DNA of 64,000 nucleotides, taken from positions 1-64,000 of the forward strand of contig QGHH01000010.1 in assembly GCA_003640645.1 (NCBI GenBank), given 5' to 3'. How positions within the stretch are numbered: the first letter of the stretch is position 1; the number at the start of each line of letters is the position of its first letter. The notes beneath the pieces are model-generated. The model saw nothing but the letters and a program-made list of their open reading frames with translations. It made no database searches and had not been told where the DNA came from. The position numbers and the translations under genes were made by a program. This DNA comes from Fredinandcohnia aciditolerans (GTDB lineage Bacteria; Bacillota; Bacilli; Bacillales; Bacillaceae_L). Below are positions 61,409 through 64,000 of the stretch, piece by piece.

Positions 61409-61523
61409 TGTTCAAAAAATTACCAAATGATAAACTCCAGATATTTGCGTCACTCGGCCTCTCTGGTCCTCGAGACTGCCGTATCTTTAGCTACTGGCTT
61501 CTGATTTGTCTAATTTTTGAACA
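61409..61523. repeat. MITE-like repeat, TGTTCAAAAA ends (short copy 4)
   Basis: A 115-bp element opens TGTTCAAAAAATTACCAAAT and closes ATTTGTCTAATTTTTGAACA: terminal inverted repeats of about 20 bp with few mismatches, sharing the outer TGTTCAAAAA with copies 1 and 3. Its interior (CGTCACTCGGCCTCTCTGGT, CCTCGAGACTGCCGTATCTT) differs from theirs. It lies between thpR and the cidA-like gene, ending 22 bp before the start codon of the latter. Confidence 0.8.
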
Positions 61524-61544
61524 CGTATTAAAAGGGGAATTTTT

Positions 61545-61943
61545 ATGATGAGATTAGTTAAGATTTGTTTTCAAATTGCCATTTTATATATGATTTATTG
61601 GGTCGGAACATTGATACAAGGGCTTTTACACACGTCTATTCCAGGTAGTATTATTGGGATGATTTTGTTATTTATCTTGTTACAAACCAACATCATTAAA
61701 GAAAAGTGGCTAGGAGAAGGGGCTCAATTTTTACTTGCGTATTTGGCACTGCTCTTTGTGCCAGCAACTGTCGGGATCCTGGATTATCTCTCCTTTTTCA
61801 AAGGGAAGGGTTTTATTACGGTTGCCATTGTGTTGTTAAGTACAATTCTAGTTATGCTTACATCAGGTATAGTTGGTGATAAATTAGCAGCTAGAAAGCA
61901 ACAAAAACAAAGCACGAATATTGGGGAGGGCTTTGGAGCATGA
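61545..61943 (+). CDS. cidA: CidA/LrgA family holin-like protein
   Basis: The 132-residue protein has four membrane helices and the family pattern: an N-terminal GTLIQGLLHTSIPGSIIGMILLF, then LGEGAQFLLAYLALLFVPATVGIL in the middle. CidA/LrgA proteins are holin-like and influence cell lysis, and with LrgB/CidB partners some relatives move pyruvate or related acids. ATG 61545 follows AAAAGGGGAATTTTT; the next ATG codon directly follows. It overlaps the cidB-like gene by four bases, so the pair is translationally coupled. Confidence 0.9.
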   Translation: MMRLVKICFQIAILYMIYWVGTLIQGLLHTSIPGSIIGMILLFILLQTNIIKEKWLGEGAQFLLAYLALLFVPATVGILDYLSFFKGKGFITVAIVLLSTILVMLTSGIVGDKLAARKQQKQSTNIGEGFGA

Positions 61944-62626
61944 ATACTCTATATGCGGTCAGCTCAATCGTTTGTACGATCACTATTTTTCTGTTGATGA
62001 CGCGTCTGTATAAACGATATTCCCACCCGTTACTAGTACCAATTGCAACAACTACCCTTGCAGTTCTAATTATTTTGTTATTCTTCTCAATCCCTTATAA
62101 AACTTATATGTTGGGTGGAAAATGGATAGATGAGCTACTCGGACCTGCAGTTGTGGCATTGGCCTATCCTTTGTATCAAAATCGCAAATCGTTAAAGGAG
62201 TTTTTCATTCCGATTATCATAGGCGTATTTGTGGGTTCAACGACAGGAATCATAACAGGCGTATATTTTTCAAAAGTATTAGGAATCGATTCAGATATCA
62301 TCCTTTCTATTGCTCCAAAATCAGTTACATCTCCGGTCGCTATGGATATTGCAAGCTTGACGGGTGGAATTCCTGCATTGGCGGCCATATATGTGATGTT
62401 TGCGGGAATTTCGGGTGCGATGTTTGGTCCACTTCTTTTAAAAATGGTAAAGGTCAATCACTTTGTTGGTGTTGGTTTAGGATTTGGGACCGCATCACAT
62501 GGTATTGGCACAGCTAGGGCATTGGAAATAGGAACAAATCAAGGGGCAATAAGCTCGATTGCGATGATTTTAAGTGCGGTCTACACATCGATCATATTGC
62601 CAGTTTTGTTTTCTTTTTTTCTATAA
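61940..62626 (+). CDS. cidB: CidB/LrgB family membrane protein
   Basis: The 228-residue membrane protein with about seven helices carries the LrgB signatures: LGPAVVALAYPLYQNRKSLK near residue 62, SIAPKSVTSPVAMDIA near 121 with GGIPALAA, and GFGTASHGIGTARALEIG near 180. It starts within the last codon and stop of the cidA-like gene (ATGA overlap). Paired operons are named cidAB or lrgAB interchangeably; which applies here, and whether a LytR/LytS or CidR regulator controls it, cannot be told because no regulator gene is adjacent. Confidence 0.92.
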   Translation: MNTLYAVSSIVCTITIFLLMTRLYKRYSHPLLVPIATTTLAVLIILLFFSIPYKTYMLGGKWIDELLGPAVVALAYPLYQNRKSLKEFFIPIIIGVFVGSTTGIITGVYFSKVLGIDSDIILSIAPKSVTSPVAMDIASLTGGIPALAAIYVMFAGISGAMFGPLLLKMVKVNHFVGVGLGFGTASHGIGTARALEIGTNQGAISSIAMILSAVYTSIILPVLFSFFL

Positions 62627-62641
62627 TGAGGTGAAAAGAAG

Positions 62642-63361
62642 TTGGGACAACTAATAAAATTGCAGGATTATATATCTAGGTATGAAATTGATATGTTTCG
62701 GTATCCCGGACAGTTTATCCGTCAAAAAAGAAAACAATGGGAACAGACAACGTTAGAGAAACAACATTTTCTTGATCATATCTTTGATTTTCAAATGAAA
62801 TGGGCAAGCTCTACGATTCGAGAAAAATCATATATAGATAAGGAATTTTACAAGGATCATAATTTGAAATACTTTCTTCAGCGATTTCCAGATACGTATC
62901 TTGTGTTATATAGACCCATATTCAAGTTGAAAAATGCGCCGGTTGAAGTGGAAATTATCATGATTAGTCCGACGACAACTTGGTTAATTACCATTCTTGA
63001 AGGGGAAGAAAATAGTGTATTTATCGGTTCAAATGATAGGTTTTGGATTGAACGAAAAGGAAAGCAAGATAAAAAAGTGTTATCACCGATGATTGAGCTT
63101 GATCGAATGGATGGTATCGTTCGTACGATTTATTCTTTATATGATATCGAGCTACCAATTCGGAAAGTGATTTTGAATCGTACGGGCTATATTGATTTTC
63201 CGCTTGTACCATTTGATGTGGATTTAGTGGAAAAAAGAAAATATGAAGAGTGGTTTACCGGTTTGCGAAATACAAGTTCTCCATTAAAACATATGCAATT
63301 AAAAGCAGGCAATGCGTTACTACAATACTGTCATACAGTTTGTGTGCGCAGGATGGATTAG
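62642..63361 (+). CDS. ytlQ: YtlQ-like protein with a possible NERD-type domain
   Basis: The 239-residue protein has no signal or membrane segment. Its middle, VEVEIIMISPTTTWLITIL and SNDRFWIERKGKQDKKV, resembles the strands of a NERD (nuclease-related) domain, but the catalytic residues are not clear to me. It lies between thpR and a ytlR-like kinase, which is the place of ytlQ in B. subtilis, and the symbol rests on that synteny. The start is TTG 62642 after GAGGTGAAAAGAAG, 15 bp past cidB. Confidence 0.7.
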   Translation: MGQLIKLQDYISRYEIDMFRYPGQFIRQKRKQWEQTTLEKQHFLDHIFDFQMKWASSTIREKSYIDKEFYKDHNLKYFLQRFPDTYLVLYRPIFKLKNAPVEVEIIMISPTTTWLITILEGEENSVFIGSNDRFWIERKGKQDKKVLSPMIELDRMDGIVRTIYSLYDIELPIRKVILNRTGYIDFPLVPFDVDLVEKRKYEEWFTGLRNTSSPLKHMQLKAGNALLQYCHTVCVRRMD

Positions 63362-63386
63362 GGGTGTAAATGAATGCACCCTTTTT
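63360..63386 (+). terminator. weak terminator after the ytlQ-like gene
   Basis: AGGGGTG-TAAATGAAT-GCACCCTTTTT makes a short six- to seven-bp stem with a T-run. Confidence 0.5.
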
Positions 63387-63454
63387 CTATTGTCATCTCT
63401 ATGAATATAAAATACTATTAAGTCATGAATGTCATATTCTTTTGAGGATGAACT

Positions 63455-64000
63455 ATGAAACTATTGATTTTTATTGTAAATAAACAGGCTGGTAATGGAA
63501 AGGGATTAAAAGTCTGGAACCAGCTTAAACATGAATTAGAACAGAAAAAGATCCACTATCGTTCTTTCTTCACAAAATACCCAAATCATGCCGGTGAATT
63601 GGCGCGACAAATTGGTTCAATGTTCGATGTTAAGGTGGAGGCTGTCGTCGCTGTTGGGGGCGATGGAACCATTAATGAAGTCGTGAATGGAATGGTGTAT
63701 TATCCTGAGATTAAGGTAGGATATATCCCAGCTGGCTCTGGTAATGATTTTTCAAGAGGTTTTAATGTGCCAAGTTCTCCATTAGATGCACTCTCCTTTA
63801 TTATTCGCAATAAATCAGATAAGGGAAAATTGTTTGATATCGGAAAATGCAAGATTCAAGGGAAAACAAAGAGTTCCTATTTTGTGAGTAGCTTAGGAAC
63901 AGGCTTTGACGCTGCAGTAGCGAAGAAAACAAATGAATCGCAAATAAAAAAATACCTAAATAAGGTACATCTCGGCTCATTAGCATATGTCTTTGCACTG
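63455..64000 (+). CDS. ytlR: diacylglycerol kinase-like lipid kinase YtlR (partial, cut by window end)
   Basis: The visible 182 residues are the N-terminal catalytic domain of the DagK/YegS lipid kinase family: FIVNKQAGNGKG at residue 5, the ATP-binding VVAVGGDGTINEVVNG near 65, GYIPAGSGNDFSRGF near 90 and FVSSLGTGFDAAVAK near 148. The family phosphorylates diacylglycerol or other lipids at the membrane. ATG 63455 follows GAGGATGAACT. The frame is still open at base 64000; full members have about 300 residues. The symbol follows B. subtilis ytlR in the same order. Confidence 0.9.
   Translation, partial: MKLLIFIVNKQAGNGKGLKVWNQLKHELEQKKIHYRSFFTKYPNHAGELARQIGSMFDVKVEAVVAVGGDGTINEVVNGMVYYPEIKVGYIPAGSGNDFSRGFNVPSSPLDALSFIIRNKSDKGKLFDIGKCKIQGKTKSSYFVSSLGTGFDAAVAKKTNESQIKKYLNKVHLGSLAYVFAL

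Overview
The window is chromosomal DNA of a low-GC, spore-forming Bacillaceae (Bacillus sensu lato). Gene content and order follow the 'yt' region of Bacillus subtilis: the men cluster, ytiB, yidD, luxS, ytzI, dps, ytkD, ytlACD, ytmA, pckA, metK, ytoA, ytpB, ytqAB, ytzC, yttB, leuS, ytwF, ytfP, ytgP, ytzG, ytzE, ythPQ, pepV and ytlPQR. Family assignments come from recognising protein motifs and this synteny; no database search was run. The precise genus cannot be fixed from the sequence.

Layout. 1-830: end of a tRNA operon (Phe, His, Gly, Ile, Asn, Ser, Glu) with a duplicated tRNA-Gly 5' half. 0.9-5.3 kb: a small hypothetical, an AIM24-family protein, a penicillin acylase gene broken by a one-base frameshift, and yteA. 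5.4-14.5 kb: menaquinone biosynthesis, with menA facing the menF-D-H-B-E-C run. 14.5-23 kb: zinc and CO2 genes (zupT, a Zur-box znuA, the beta-carbonic anhydrase ytiB), a DUF1540 gene, a 1.5-kb tandem array, a YtkA-like lipoprotein, yidD, luxS, an amidase and ytzI. 23-31.5 kb: SigB-type dps, threonine aldolase, ytkD, the ytl ABC transporter, ytmA and pckA. 31.7-38 kb: SAM-I riboswitch and metK, ytoA, ytpB, ytqAB, ytzC. 38-45 kb: a second tandem array, an MFS transporter, a sigma-54 regulon for 3-hydroxybutyrate (activator, -24/-12 promoter, enhancer sites, GntP permease, dehydrogenase), and copper nitrite reductase with an Fnr-type site. 45-51.8 kb: T-box leuS, M42 peptidase, ytwF, a membrane protein, a third tandem array, a secreted/anchored Cys-rich protein and cse60. 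51.8-64 kb: ytfP, a DCC protein, ytgP (MurJ-like), ytzG, ytzE, ythPQ, pepV, thpR, a cidA/cidB pair, a ytlQ-like gene and the start of a ytlR-like lipid kinase cut by the window edge.

How the genes work together. MenF-D-H-C-E-B carry chorismate to DHNA-CoA and MenA prenylates DHNA, supplying the quinone used in respiration. NirK under an Fnr-type site fits respiration on nitrite when oxygen is low. GntP plus 3-hydroxybutyrate dehydrogenase under sigma-54 control looks like a complete substrate-induced uptake and oxidation unit for a storage or ketone-body acid. metK and leuS carry classic cis-acting RNA sensors.

The least explained feature is a set of three intergenic tandem arrays (about 15.92-17.44, 38.06-38.60 and 50.46-50.82 kb). 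Their unit sequences are unrelated, yet unit length is nearly constant (52, 53 and 52 bp, close to five helical turns). Short dispersed repeats of at least four other families sit in operon gaps and leaders, including inside the metK leader and between menH and menB.
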